64,000 bases of DNA from positions 1,550,001-1,614,000 of the forward strand of contig NZ_CP102381.1 of assembly GCF_029201445.1 (NCBI RefSeq). The letters are read 5' to 3'. Shown here piece after piece: positions 1 to 8,645 of this stretch (its first letter is position 1; every line of letters begins with the position of its first letter). The position numbers were made by a program, and so were the translations under genes. Below the pieces are notes generated by a model. That model did no database searches and had not been told where the DNA came from. It worked only from the letters and a program-made list of their open reading frames with translations. This stretch comes from Thiomicrorhabdus lithotrophica (GTDB lineage: Bacteria > Pseudomonadota > Gammaproteobacteria > Thiomicrospirales > Thiomicrospiraceae).

Positions 1-50
1 ACAACGCTCTATTGACCAGGTTATAATGTCGAAAATTTGGAGCGCTAACG

Positions 51-212
51 ATGAATCTAATCAAAAACTTAACAATATTCAGCCTATTAATTCTAATTTT
101 AACGCTTAGCGGTTGCTCCATTCCCGATCTTCCTGGCCCAATCGGTATACCTGGTATTGAAATACAACCTTTGTCTGCAGATCTTCAACAGGATTCCTTA
201 TTAGACTCTTAA
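51..212 (+). CDS. Small lipoprotein, 53 aa
   Basis: An ATG at 51 opens a 53-codon frame ending with TAA at 210-212. The first 20 residues are a hydrophobic signal, followed by a lipobox (LSGC, Cys at residue 22), so the product is probably a lipid-anchored envelope protein. The mature part is only about 32 residues and rich in Pro, Gly and Ile (IPDLPGPIGIPGIEI). A GGAG-like ribosome binding site lies at about 39-43, 7 bases before the start. It reads in the same direction as rbgA but is separated from it by 130 bases. I do not recognise a family. Short lipoproteins of this type are often missed in annotation. Confidence 0.6.
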   Translation: MNLIKNLTIFSLLILILTLSGCSIPDLPGPIGIPGIEIQPLSADLQQDSLLDS

Positions 213-342
213 ACTGTTAACTTACTCTTTATATCTAGTCGTAGTGGTGCGGTAGTTTGCCAAGACAAAGCAAAGAATAGAACTTAATCAAACACGTAAC
301 ACGCTATAATCCACACTATTAAGCGTATTTGAGGAATATACA

Positions 343-1287
343 ATGGGCATACAATGGTATCCAGGTCACATGCACAAAGCTCAAAAAGAAGTGCGTGAAA
401 TATTTAGCCAAGTAGATGTTTTTATAGAAGTCTTGGATGCTCGCATCCCATTTAGTAGCCAGAACCCATTGATTGAAGAGATTCGTCAAGACAAGCCGAC
501 TATTAAAATCCTCAGTAAAACCGATTTAGCTGACCCTGCTATCACTGAAGTATGGCAAGCTCATATGGAAAAAGAGTCTAGCGTTAAGACCCTAGCCTTT
601 AACACTCAAAATTCTGATAAACGTGAACAACTTCTTAGCCTTATCAAAAAAATGGTACCTGAAAAACTAGGAACCGTTAAAACGATTCACGCCTTGATTA
701 TAGGGATTCCAAATGTTGGGAAATCGACCTTAATCAATAGCATTACAGGCCGTACCATAGCAAAAACTGGTAATGAACCCGCTGTAACTAAAAACCAACA
801 GCGTATTAAGTTAGAAGACAATATTACTCTAATCGATACTCCTGGTATGTTGTGGCCAAACATTGAAAATGAAAATAGCGGTTATCGTTTAGCGATTACT
901 GGTGGAATCAAAGAGACGGCATTTGAGCTACCAGATATTGCCTCTTATGCAGCGGAATATATGCTTGAAGCCTATCCTGAAAAGCTTAAGGAGCGTTTTA
1001 ATCTTAAAGAACTGCCAGACACGGACATAGAGCTGTTAGAAGCAATTGGTCGCCAACGCGGTTGTTTAGTTGGTGGTGGTCGCGTCGATTTAGATAAAGT
1101 TTCTCGTATTTTCATTGTTGAGTTCCGTGACAACATCATTGGAAACCTCTCTTTAGAAACCCCTGAAATGATCGCAGAAGAACTGATTCAAGTTGAGATT
1201 CAACGCAAGCTTAAAGAAGAGAAAAGGCTGGCGCGTGAAGAGCTAAAGAAACAACGTCGCGCTCGTCATAAAAAGAATAAACGCTAA
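343..1287 (+). CDS. rbgA: Ribosome biogenesis GTPase RbgA/YlqF
   Basis: The 314-residue protein is a circularly permuted GTPase of the YlqF/RbgA type. The G4 motif SKTD (58-61) precedes the P-loop GIPNVGKS (121-128) and G3 motif DTPG (165-168), an order diagnostic of this family. The N-terminal IQWYPGHMHKA is the typical family start. RbgA acts in the cytoplasm in late assembly of the large ribosomal subunit. The C-terminal 25 residues are very basic (RARHKKNKR end), consistent with rRNA contact. A GAGG Shine-Dalgarno precedes the ATG. It is followed after 18 bases by rlmJ, another 50S-related gene, so the two are probably cotranscribed. Confidence 0.93.
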   Translation: MGIQWYPGHMHKAQKEVREIFSQVDVFIEVLDARIPFSSQNPLIEEIRQDKPTIKILSKTDLADPAITEVWQAHMEKESSVKTLAFNTQNSDKREQLLSLIKKMVPEKLGTVKTIHALIIGIPNVGKSTLINSITGRTIAKTGNEPAVTKNQQRIKLEDNITLIDTPGMLWPNIENENSGYRLAITGGIKETAFELPDIASYAAEYMLEAYPEKLKERFNLKELPDTDIELLEAIGRQRGCLVGGGRVDLDKVSRIFIVEFRDNIIGNLSLETPEMIAEELIQVEIQRKLKEEKRLAREELKKQRRARHKKNKR

Positions 1288-1305
1288 GGAATTGAGGTTG
1301 TAGAC

Positions 1306-2157
1306 ATGCTGAGTTATTTACACTCGTTTCACGCTGGAAACTTTGCAGATGTTCTAAAACATAGCATTAGCACGCATATTTTAGGCTACCTAACGGATAA
1401 ACCTAAGCCAGTATTTTACCTAGACACCCACTCAGGTACAGGCGCATTTTCATTACAAGATAACGAAGCTCAAAAAACGCAAGAGTACTTAAACGGCATT
1501 GCCAAACTTTGGGAATTGCCTAAATCTGAAATTAAAGAACTACCAGGCCTGGTTAAAGATTACCTAGAACTCATCAAAGATTTTAATTTAACAAACGATT
1601 TACAAACTTATCCTGGTTCACCCTGGTTTGCTAAGGCAATCTTGCGAGAGCATGACCGTATATCGCTTTTTGAGTTGCACCCAAGAGAATTTAAATCTTT
1701 ATTGCAAAACATTCGTGGTGACAGACGTATCAAGGCCTTTCAAAAAGATGGCTTTCACGCATGTATGAGTCAACTGCCACCAAAGGAGCGTAGAGGCTAT
1801 GTTTTGATGGACCCTCCTTACGAGGTTAAGCAAGACTATCAAACTGCTACAGACACCTTAATTAGGGCTCACGACAAGTTTGCAACAGGAACCTATGCGC
1901 TTTGGTACCCGGTTGTTGACCGTTACCGTATTGATAAAATTGAAAAAGATTTTATAAAAAGCGGTATTAAAAATATTCAGTTATTTGAATTGGGGATTGC
2001 TGAAGATAAAGAAAACGGCATGACATCAAGTGGCATGATCGTTATCAACCCTCCCTGGACTTTAATGAAACAAGCCCAAGAAGCTTTGCCTTATTTAGCT
2101 AAAAAACTAGCAGGCAAAAATGGACGTTATCGCTGCATTCAATTGGTTGAAGAATAA
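1306..2157 (+). CDS. rlmJ: 23S rRNA (adenine2030-N6)-methyltransferase RlmJ
   Basis: The 283-residue product is the RlmJ (YhiR) family SAM-dependent methyltransferase that modifies A2030 of 23S rRNA. The N-terminus LSYLHSFHAGNFADVLKH is family-typical. A SAM-binding segment YLDTHSGTG lies at 38-46 and the N6-adenine methyltransferase catalytic motif DPPY at 169-172. Length matches the family. A TGAGG-type ribosome binding site precedes the ATG. It lies 18 bases after rbgA, in an apparent ribosome-maturation operon. One copy of the CCAGGCCTGG palindrome is embedded in the gene (1543-1552) and encodes the Pro-Gly-Leu of LPGLV, which shows that the repeat is tolerated in coding sequence. Confidence 0.93.
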   Translation: MLSYLHSFHAGNFADVLKHSISTHILGYLTDKPKPVFYLDTHSGTGAFSLQDNEAQKTQEYLNGIAKLWELPKSEIKELPGLVKDYLELIKDFNLTNDLQTYPGSPWFAKAILREHDRISLFELHPREFKSLLQNIRGDRRIKAFQKDGFHACMSQLPPKERRGYVLMDPPYEVKQDYQTATDTLIRAHDKFATGTYALWYPVVDRYRIDKIEKDFIKSGIKNIQLFELGIAEDKENGMTSSGMIVINPPWTLMKQAQEALPYLAKKLAGKNGRYRCIQLVEE

Positions 2158-2172
2158 TTAGTTATGCCGTAA

Positions 2173-2994
2173 TTACTTCTCAGACAGATAAGATTCAGCC
2201 AGTTTGATTGCTTCTTCAGCGCTTAATCCTTGATGCATAAAATCGTAAGCAATTTGCTGTTCTTCAGTCAAAAAACGAGATTCAAAATCCGCCACTAGCG
2301 TCTTCCAGGCCTGTCTATCTTTTGGATCATTTGGGGTGTGAGCTAATAGTTTAGCTAACATACCTAAAGCAATAGTCGTGTCACTCATATGCTCATAATA
2401 CTTAGAAAACTGCTGAAACATTTTTTCAATTTCAGATACCTCTAACAAGCCATTTTGAGCGGTAGTTAACGTATCCGAAATATCTTTCAATAGAGCCAGC
2501 CCCCATTGTCGACTTGATTGAAGCTCCGATACAGCTAAGTTCAAGGCCATACTCGCTTCCTGATAATCTGCTTCGTCAGCGGATAGTTCTGAACCGTCTT
2601 CCACAAAGTCAAACTCATTCAAGTTGGTATGTTGCATTGAAACCACAGCAGTATTCGCATCCGTCATTACAATTCTATGATGAGCCAAAAGCTGTGAACT
2701 TGTCACTTGGGCAATATGACAACCACATAAAAATCGATCATCTTGTTGGCGCTGATGAACGACTTCAATACCTTCTAAACAATAGGTTTCTTGAGTCTCA
2801 GTGTTTTTGACACAAACGCTAATCACCTGGCCGGGTAAAAAATAATCTGCTTCATCTACCCAAAAACTCAACCCTGTAAGGTTGACATCAAATCCATCAA
2901 AAGGTGAGCTGAAATCAGTATCTTCATGATTAGTGACCTGAAAAGGCCTAGAGAAACGAGAAGATTGACGCTGTTCCAAATCCATTTGAATCAT
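2173..2994 (-). CDS. PilZ domain protein with helical C-terminus
   Basis: A 273-residue cytoplasmic protein. The N-terminal ~115 residues look like a PilZ domain: an arginine-rich RQSSRFSR stretch at about 9-16 (RxxxR type) and DVNLTGLSF near 36-44, resembling the D/NxSxxG signature. These are the usual c-di-GMP contacts. The remaining ~150 residues appear helical, with no recognised domain. A strong AAGGAGG Shine-Dalgarno sits 5-6 bases before the ATG at 2994, supporting this start. It is convergent with rlmJ. The PilZ call is moderate because the second motif is not exact. If right, this is a possible receptor for c-di-GMP made by enzymes such as the GGDEF/EAL protein at 35165-37882. Confidence 0.65.
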   Translation of the reverse strand: MIQMDLEQRQSSRFSRPFQVTNHEDTDFSSPFDGFDVNLTGLSFWVDEADYFLPGQVISVCVKNTETQETYCLEGIEVVHQRQQDDRFLCGCHIAQVTSSQLLAHHRIVMTDANTAVVSMQHTNLNEFDFVEDGSELSADEADYQEASMALNLAVSELQSSRQWGLALLKDISDTLTTAQNGLLEVSEIEKMFQQFSKYYEHMSDTTIALGMLAKLLAHTPNDPKDRQAWKTLVADFESRFLTEEQQIAYDFMHQGLSAEEAIKLAESYLSEK

Positions 2995-3039
2995 CTTAGC
3001 CTCCTTCTCGCTTTAATTGACGCATGATGCGTAATTTAT

Positions 3040-3303
3040 TTATGGTTGTGCTTTAAATCCAAGTGCCAAGCACTCTGCTTCAGGTAACCAACCCAAACAA
3101 CTACGAACTTTAAGAGATTGGTAGTTTCTTACAATTGGCATAATGGTAAGTACGCCAAACACTATCTGGTACCAATGCCAACCAATGGCAGAAGGTTGCT
3201 GAGACCACCACAAATTATTCACCCCAAAATGCTTGGTTTTAAAAATAAGGTGAATGGCCAGACGCCAATATTTAATGGCATAGCTTAGGCGTGTTTGAAA
3301 CAT
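3040..3303 (-). CDS. Small hypothetical protein, probable one-TM
   Basis: I place the start at the ATG at 3303 (87 aa), because GAGG lies 6 bases upstream of it. An in-frame TTG further upstream overlaps that Shine-Dalgarno and is unlikely. The product is basic and rich in Trp and Tyr, with a hydrophobic stretch around IVFGVLTIMPIV that could span the membrane once. It is 45 bases downstream of the PilZ gene's start region and reads in the same direction. No family is recognised. Size, ribosome binding site and isolation suggest a real but lineage-limited gene. Confidence 0.45.
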   Translation of the reverse strand: MFQTRLSYAIKYWRLAIHLIFKTKHFGVNNLWWSQQPSAIGWHWYQIVFGVLTIMPIVRNYQSLKVRSCLGWLPEAECLALGFKAQP

Positions 3304-3411
3304 GGTATTCCTCAATGTTTGTTATTTATATATTTTGATTTACTTAGCTTAACGAAAAGCTGACGTAACCATTAGAGAGTTATTAAACCTCAAACGGTTT
3401 TAACAGTCATT

Positions 3412-3951
3412 TTACTCAACCTCAATTTCAATCATGATTGTATTTTCTTTATAAACAGTTGTGCCAGTAGGGGCGAATATTTTAGCTATTTTACCGTTTA
3501 CAGGTGATTTTATATAAACATATTTCGACCAGGCCTGGTGAACAGCAACTTCCGCTTTTGCTTTTTCAAAGTTAGCTTTTGCTAGATCATATCTTAGCTG
3601 TGAAGCATCTCTAGTTCGCTTTGAAGTAACGGTTCTATCATACAAATCTAGAGCTTGATCTAGTTCAATTTTGGCATCATCCAAATCTAGCTTAGCAACC
3701 TTCTTTTGCGCATTCAGTAGCGCTAGCTTAGCTTGGTAACGTGAGCCATCTAAGTTAATTAGCTTTTGACCTTGCTTAACCGTTTGACCTTCTTCAATAA
3801 AGACTTTTGTCACCTGACCAGAAACCAAAGAGCCTATTTTTACTGAACTACTCTCAGCGGCTGCGTGACTAATTGATACAGCCATTAAACCAAGAACAAA
3901 CAAGGCACTTTTGACACTCTCTAAATTAGATTTTTTATTAAAATACGGCAT
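3412..3951 (-). CDS. HlyD-like periplasmic adaptor (membrane-fusion) protein
   Basis: A short (179 aa from the start chosen here) adaptor resembling membrane-fusion proteins. It has an N-terminal hydrophobic signal, a first lipoyl/biotinyl-like half (SGQVTKVFIEEGQTVKQGQ), a helical hairpin rich in Lys, Asp and Ala, then the second lipoyl half (YIKSPVNGKIAKIFAPTG). Full-length MFPs are about 350 residues, so the beta-barrel and membrane-proximal domains are missing. The upstream ATG at 3996 would overlap the TolC gene by 32 bases. The ATG at 3951 lies 14 bases past the TolC stop and is preferred. As last gene of an operon with a TolC-like channel it probably assists export, though no inner-membrane pump is seen nearby. 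Confidence 0.7.
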   Translation of the reverse strand: MPYFNKKSNLESVKSALFVLGLMAVSISHAAAESSSVKIGSLVSGQVTKVFIEEGQTVKQGQKLINLDGSRYQAKLALLNAQKKVAKLDLDDAKIELDQALDLYDRTVTSKRTRDASQLRYDLAKANFEKAKAEVAVHQAWSKYVYIKSPVNGKIAKIFAPTGTTVYKENTIMIEIEVE

Positions 3952-3964
3952 ATCCACTCTCAAT

Positions 3965-5371
3965 TTACTTTTTATTTTTGGCTGCAAAAGCAACATTTTT
4001 TGAATTTTCTAGACTGATTTTTTTACCTAATAAATAATCCAACTCTAGCCACAATAAGGCTTGTTTAAACTCCCAAGCCACCATATTGTAATTAGCTTCG
4101 GACAGGCGAACCATTGCATCACCCAAATCCGTAGAACTCTCATTCTCGTATAAGGCGCGACTATAATCCAAATACAAGTCAGCGTAATCACCAAATATTT
4201 GATGCTGTTTTTTCTCTGCCGCGAGTAGCTTTAACTGGAAATAAATATCCGAAACCTGAGTTCTTAGCGATTGCTCTAACTGCTGATATTCTGCCTTAAG
4301 CTTGGCCATTTGGGCTTGAGCTTTAGTCTTAGCTGCACTACCCGCACCACCGTCATACAGTGGAATATCTACGGACAAAGTTGCTTCCCAACTTCCCTCT
4401 CGAAGCTCAGGATAACTAGAAAGTTGCCCGACCCACGCATCTGCTCTAACGGTTGGACTAGAGATATTTTGTGCACTTTTTAATGCAAATAATTGAGCTT
4501 GCTGGGCCTGTTCAAGGGCTTTTAGCTGCTGGTTACTCTCTAAAACTTGTTTTTGGACAGCTTGTAAGCTTATGTCTTTTACTGAACGTGATTTAAAACT
4601 TTTAAGATTAGGAAAACGCAATTCATCCGGACGTTCACTTGGTAGGCCAATCACATTCGCTAACTCAATACGGGTTTTTAGCTGAAACTGTTCAGCTCTT
4701 ATTCGATTGACTAATGCTGTTTGATAAAGTTGCTCTGCCGCTAACAAATCCACATCAGAGACTTGACCGATTGCATGTTTATCTTGAACTTTGTCAAATC
4801 CAACATACTCAATCGCCATTGCTTCATCATCAATACGATATTGAAAGTCGGCAAGTAGTACATTTAAGTAGGCTTGAACAACATTTAACCGTTGTTTATT
4901 TTCAATCGTTTGTAAAAGAATTTTCTCTTGTTCTACACTTAACTCATCCGCCTGCAATTGACTGCTAGCTCGATTAAAATCATATAAAACTTTGCCCACA
5001 TGTAGCGCCAAAAGATTATGTGGTTGTGTCTCTTCTTTAAACTCTCTCTGCCCCAATCTACCGACAATATTAGCTTGCCAACTAGTATCAACTTGGTTTT
5101 CTCCTAACACTGAATCAGCTAAATTTATATTAGCAAGTTGCATCGATATTTCAGGCGATTGATTTGCATAATTTTCGAGTAATGTCTTAAGCGTCAAAGG
5201 ATTAGGAAGAGGTGTATTTGCAGGAGCTATTTCTGTTTGCTCAGGGGCACTCGTTTCTTGAGCGGGTTCTTCTGCATAACTATTAAATGCAAAGCCTTGG
5301 CTAATCAATAGAATTGAAAGCGGTAAGGCTTTTAACAAAAAAGAATTCGGTTTGCTAATCTGCTTAATCAA
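3965..5371 (-). CDS. TolC-family outer membrane efflux protein
   Basis: About 468 residues. After a signal peptide ending near SYAEE there is the duplicated helical-hairpin architecture of outer-membrane efflux proteins: long Gln/Ala/Leu-rich coiled-coil helices, with conserved turns such as DIPLYDGGAGSAAKTKAQAQ in the second half. It should form an outer-membrane/periplasmic channel. No in-frame ATG precedes the signal peptide. A TTG at 5371 with AAGAGG 8 bases upstream is the best start; a TTG at 5392 is possible. It sits between a thioredoxin-like protein and a short HlyD-like adaptor in a four-gene operon, an unusual association of efflux and thiol chemistry. Confidence 0.85.
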   Translation of the reverse strand: MIKQISKPNSFLLKALPLSILLISQGFAFNSYAEEPAQETSAPEQTEIAPANTPLPNPLTLKTLLENYANQSPEISMQLANINLADSVLGENQVDTSWQANIVGRLGQREFKEETQPHNLLALHVGKVLYDFNRASSQLQADELSVEQEKILLQTIENKQRLNVVQAYLNVLLADFQYRIDDEAMAIEYVGFDKVQDKHAIGQVSDVDLLAAEQLYQTALVNRIRAEQFQLKTRIELANVIGLPSERPDELRFPNLKSFKSRSVKDISLQAVQKQVLESNQQLKALEQAQQAQLFALKSAQNISSPTVRADAWVGQLSSYPELREGSWEATLSVDIPLYDGGAGSAAKTKAQAQMAKLKAEYQQLEQSLRTQVSDIYFQLKLLAAEKKQHQIFGDYADLYLDYSRALYENESSTDLGDAMVRLSEANYNMVAWEFKQALLWLELDYLLGKKISLENSKNVAFAAKNKK

Positions 5372-5398
5372 TTTCTTGGCCTCTTTTTCCAAAAACCA

Positions 5399-5950
5399 TT
5401 ATTCTCTGTTCGCTTTTTTTCGCGCACGTTTGTAAGCGGTAAACGACTGTGTTTTATAACTACCATCAATTACATAGTCCGCTAACCATTTAAACTCTTC
5501 TTTAGTACGAGTTGGCCCTGTATATTTCACAACAGGATTACCCTCTAAGTCAAAAATCATCATTACTGGTGTAGCGCGCACACGGTATTTCTTCTCAGCA
5601 ATGTCTTGCGCCGTTGCTTTTGTACCGTCAAAATCCACAATTTCATTACTGCCTTCAATGTCATGCATCACCGTCATAAAATTGCTTTTGTATAATTCAA
5701 CCACATCAGGCTCTGTCATAATAGTGGTACGCATACGATGGCAGAATGGACACTCTTCCATATGGTAAAAAATAAACATACCTTTTTTACCATCTTCTTT
5801 AGCGGCCTCTAGATCTTCTTGATAGTTACCAAAAGTTTCATCAAAAAATATGTCTTGCGCTGACCAGGCCTGCTGACTAGTAAACAAACTAGCGGAAGCC
5901 ATTAAAATAAATAGCGTTTTTAAGTAACTTTTAAGTATTCTGTTAAGCAT
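5399..5950 (-). CDS. Periplasmic thioredoxin-fold protein (SoxW-like)
   Basis: A 183-residue exported protein. The signal peptide ends around QQAWSA, then a thioredoxin fold with active site CPFCHRM and a cis-Pro region RATPVMMIFD. The family resembles SoxW / thioredoxin-like proteins found with sulfur-oxidation systems. The start is the ATG at 5950, preceded by AAAGGG. The in-frame TTG further upstream lacks a binding site. An ACCAGGCCTG palindrome copy lies inside the signal-peptide region (5863-5872), encoding the QAW of QQAW. Second gene of the TlpA-thioredoxin-TolC-adaptor operon. It probably reduces or isomerises periplasmic disulfides; the substrate is unknown. Confidence 0.8.
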   Translation of the reverse strand: MLNRILKSYLKTLFILMASASLFTSQQAWSAQDIFFDETFGNYQEDLEAAKEDGKKGMFIFYHMEECPFCHRMRTTIMTEPDVVELYKSNFMTVMHDIEGSNEIVDFDGTKATAQDIAEKKYRVRATPVMMIFDLEGNPVVKYTGPTRTKEEFKWLADYVIDGSYKTQSFTAYKRARKKANRE

Positions 5951-6009
5951 ATCTTTTACCCTTTTTATTCTCAATTATTTTAGCTGTTTGGCCTAAATAA
6001 TTATTTATA

Positions 6010-6540
6010 TTACTTCTTTTCTGCGTCTTTGCCATTTTGCATGGAACCATACCTTTCCATAAAAGTTTCAAGCATTTTTTGATCCACCATTCCCACTCTA
6101 GCAGCCACAACTGAACCTTCTGGAGTTACCATGTAAGTCGTTGGTAGACCTTTTAGAGGGCCAAATGGCGTGGTACGACCATCAACTCTACCTTTAAAGC
6201 GAACTACAGGAAAGTTAATCATTTGCGAGTCAGCAAATGCCTTAACTTTTTCAAGATCAACGGTTTCATAGTTCACACCAATAACAATCGCATCATTATC
6301 TTTGTGCTCTTCATGAAACAAGATTAAATCAGGAATTTCAACCAGGCAAGGTGGACACCAAGTTGCCCACAAATTGATAATCACCCACTTTCCTTTATAG
6401 TCAGAAAGAAACGTTGATTTACCATCTAAATCAATAAATTCAACATCTTCTTGTTTGTCATTCGCATAAGCCGTACTGATTGATCCAAACAGTGTAAATA
6501 CTGCCAATGTAATGCTTAAAGTCAATGTTTTGAGCTTCAT
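6010..6540 (-). CDS. TlpA-like periplasmic thiol-disulfide oxidoreductase
   Basis: A 176-residue protein with an N-terminal signal peptide (cleavage near STAYA) and an AhpC-TSA/redoxin-type thioredoxin fold. The active site is WATWCPPC, and the cis-proline loop is GLPTTYMV. This is typical of TlpA/ResA proteins that keep periplasmic thiols (for example apocytochrome c or copper-centre cysteines) reduced. An AAGGA ribosome binding site precedes the ATG. It is the first gene of the minus-strand operon running to 3412, so its promoter should lie in the short gap beside hda (6541-6582). Close to certain at the family level; the physiological partner is unknown. Confidence 0.87.
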   Translation of the reverse strand: MKLKTLTLSITLAVFTLFGSISTAYANDKQEDVEFIDLDGKSTFLSDYKGKWVIINLWATWCPPCLVEIPDLILFHEEHKDNDAIVIGVNYETVDLEKVKAFADSQMINFPVVRFKGRVDGRTTPFGPLKGLPTTYMVTPEGSVVAARVGMVDQKMLETFMERYGSMQNGKDAEKK

Positions 6541-6582
6541 TCCAATTCCTTGTGTTTTTTATATTTCGCAATAGTGTATTTG

Positions 6583-7290
6583 TTAGTCTTGCTTTAAAAC
6601 TTGTTTTACAAATGGTAAAGTCAAACGTCTTTTTTCAACCAAAGTTGCTTGTTCTAATAATTTGAGAACCGCCAACAGTTCCTGCAAGTCAGTTGAAAAC
6701 TTTTTGATTAAAAAATTCCCCACTTCACTTGGTAAGTCAAATCCCATTTTTGCACTGTGTCTTTGCAAGGCAACCACAACTTCAGCCTTATCTTCTAAAC
6801 CTTGCATTTCTATCGGCAATACGTTCATTAAAGCTTTAGCTAGTTCCTGAGTAGCGATACGCCAATCATTTATCGGTGTTTCGCCAGAGAGTAAAACCGT
6901 ATGGCCTTGTACACTCGATTTCGTTAGCAGATTAGCTAAAGCCAACTCCCATTTCTCATCACCCACTTTATCATCTATATCATCTAAACAGACCAATGGC
7001 ATTTGCTCTAAACCAATTAAAACATCGGGAATAAGAGGCAAATTATTATCACTAATCGGTAAAAAAACACTGGCCTGGTTCTGCTCTGTTACAAATCGAC
7101 AAGCGGCTTGTAAAAGGTGCGTTTTTCCAACCCCCCCAGAACCAAACAAGTAAAAAGCACTACCACTATCTTTTAATAGTGCGTTTTGCAGTGCGTTAAG
7201 AGCAACAGCCAGTGATTCTTTTTCAGTCACAAAGGTTTCAAAACAAGCATCGTCTCTAAGGCCAATCTTTAATGGCATTTGTACAAACAT
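6583..7290 (-). CDS. hda: DnaA regulatory inactivator Hda
   Basis: A 235-residue AAA+ protein homologous to DnaA domain III. It has an N-terminal clamp-binding-like motif QMPLKI at residues 4-9, Walker A GSGGVGKT at 50-57, Walker B CLDDID at 101-106, and no C-terminal DnaA DNA-binding domain. Hda bound to the beta clamp stimulates ATP hydrolysis by DnaA after replication starts. The length matches E. coli Hda. The ATG overlaps the stop of the DUF2066 gene by one base, so translation is probably coupled. This hda-DUF2066 pair beside a divergent purM is a recurrent gammaproteobacterial arrangement. Confidence 0.9.
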   Translation of the reverse strand: MFVQMPLKIGLRDDACFETFVTEKESLAVALNALQNALLKDSGSAFYLFGSGGVGKTHLLQAACRFVTEQNQASVFLPISDNNLPLIPDVLIGLEQMPLVCLDDIDDKVGDEKWELALANLLTKSSVQGHTVLLSGETPINDWRIATQELAKALMNVLPIEMQGLEDKAEVVVALQRHSAKMGFDLPSEVGNFLIKKFSTDLQELLAVLKLLEQATLVEKRRLTLPFVKQVLKQD

Positions 7291-8450
7291 TAATAAACCT
7301 TTTGGTTTTCAGGCTCGGTAACAGGCTGAGCTTTAAATTTTAATTGTGGTTCAAAAAATTCATATCGCACATTGACGTCAATTTCTTGTTGATTAGATAA
7401 GGTGCTAACAAACTGAACTGCTGACCACTGTTTCAACCAATTCACAACGGTTTGATAATCACCTTGATACTCAACATCAAACTGTACTTTACCTGCTTGT
7501 AAGCTCACTAAATTAACTTTACGAATCATCGGTTGTTGTTGTTTAAGCTCTTCTTCTAATTGATTAATTTGATCACCAAAAGCAACTTGATGAATATTTA
7601 AATATAGATGATTCTGACGAATATTCTGAACCGCAGAAAGTTTCACATACTGGTGCATAACGTTTTCAAACATGTTTCGCATCAATACTTGACGGTCAAA
7701 CCCGACGGATTCGTTCTGAGCCAGGATTGAACCATTCAACGCAAACAGATACCAACTTAATTCATATTTGCCATTTGCTACAGAAACCAATTTAAAACTC
7801 AGTAAATTCGGTTGATTCGCACTCACTAAAATTTCTTGAACCTTGGAATCTGACGGATTTGGTTCAACAGGAAAAACCCACTGCGCTCTTTCTTCTGGAA
7901 TAGCTATTGGTAGACCTAATTGTTTGGGTATATCTCTATAATCTACATCAACACGATAATCCAAAATCTCTTGGTTAAGCTTCTCTAAACGGCCTTGTTG
8001 AACAAATGTTCCCATCACCAAAGTTTTGGGGCGTTGGTTAACTGCCCACAATTTAATATGCTGTTCGCTAAAGGCTTTTTTAAGACGTTTAATATCAAAA
8101 TGTAACTCAATATTTTTTCCAACTGCAACGCCATCTTCTACTCTAGGCTTGATGTTATAGCTCGCTCGCCAGTTTTTAGCATTTTTTATATAGTCCCGAC
8201 CAATTTTAGATGTAATCAATTGGGTTCTGCCAGTCAAACGCATTAATAAAATTTTCATGCCTTTTTGTGTTTGCGTAGACAGCAGGTCATTTTTGCCAAG
8301 ACTGTTTCCCTGTTGTACTGGCTGTAATGCCGCATCATAAGGCAAGGTAACTGTAAAAAATGATTCTGGCATAACTGCAGAATCAGCCGATTGCACTTGC
8401 TGTACAACCAACAAACTCATAATTACAAATAATAGGTTAAAACTTCTCAT
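7290..8450 (-). CDS. DUF2066 domain exported protein
   Basis: A 386-residue protein with an N-terminal signal (hydrophobic 5-20, QVQSADSA). It matches the DUF2066 family in size, exported nature and position between purM and hda. Family function is unknown. The sequence is mostly beta/alpha mixed with no catalytic motif that I recognise. Its stop overlaps the hda start by one base. The 195 bases to purM carry divergent promoters and a 24-bp inverted repeat. The assignment rests on combined sequence style and synteny. Confidence 0.75.
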   Translation of the reverse strand: MRSFNLLFVIMSLLVVQQVQSADSAVMPESFFTVTLPYDAALQPVQQGNSLGKNDLLSTQTQKGMKILLMRLTGRTQLITSKIGRDYIKNAKNWRASYNIKPRVEDGVAVGKNIELHFDIKRLKKAFSEQHIKLWAVNQRPKTLVMGTFVQQGRLEKLNQEILDYRVDVDYRDIPKQLGLPIAIPEERAQWVFPVEPNPSDSKVQEILVSANQPNLLSFKLVSVANGKYELSWYLFALNGSILAQNESVGFDRQVLMRNMFENVMHQYVKLSAVQNIRQNHLYLNIHQVAFGDQINQLEEELKQQQPMIRKVNLVSLQAGKVQFDVEYQGDYQTVVNWLKQWSAVQFVSTLSNQQEIDVNVRYEFFEPQLKFKAQPVTEPENQKVY

Positions 8451-8584
8451 ATCCGACTCATAAAATTTCGTTACAATATCATAATATTTTTTCGTAAAGT
8501 CAGTACAGACTTTTGCCTTACAAGGTCAGCTTATTTCAAGGTTTTAAAGCTTTCAGAGCAATTCAAGCCAAAAAGTACGAAATA

Positions 8585-8608
8585 ATACTGAAAATAGAGT
8601 TTCAGTAT
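8585..8608. promoter_or_regulatory. Inverted repeat upstream of purM
   Basis: A 9-bp perfect inverted repeat (arm ATACTGAAA) with a 6-base spacer lies 38 bases before the purM start. It could be an operator or a 5'-leader hairpin. It does not match the E. coli PurR box. Function is not shown by sequence alone. Confidence 0.4.
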
Positions 8609-8645
8609 ACCAATCAATTTATTTTAAAAAGTTAGATTAGAGATT

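Noticed and set aside
2514-2810. 98-codon plus-strand ORF inside the PilZ gene
   Set aside because: Antisense shadow of a well-supported gene with a strong Shine-Dalgarno.
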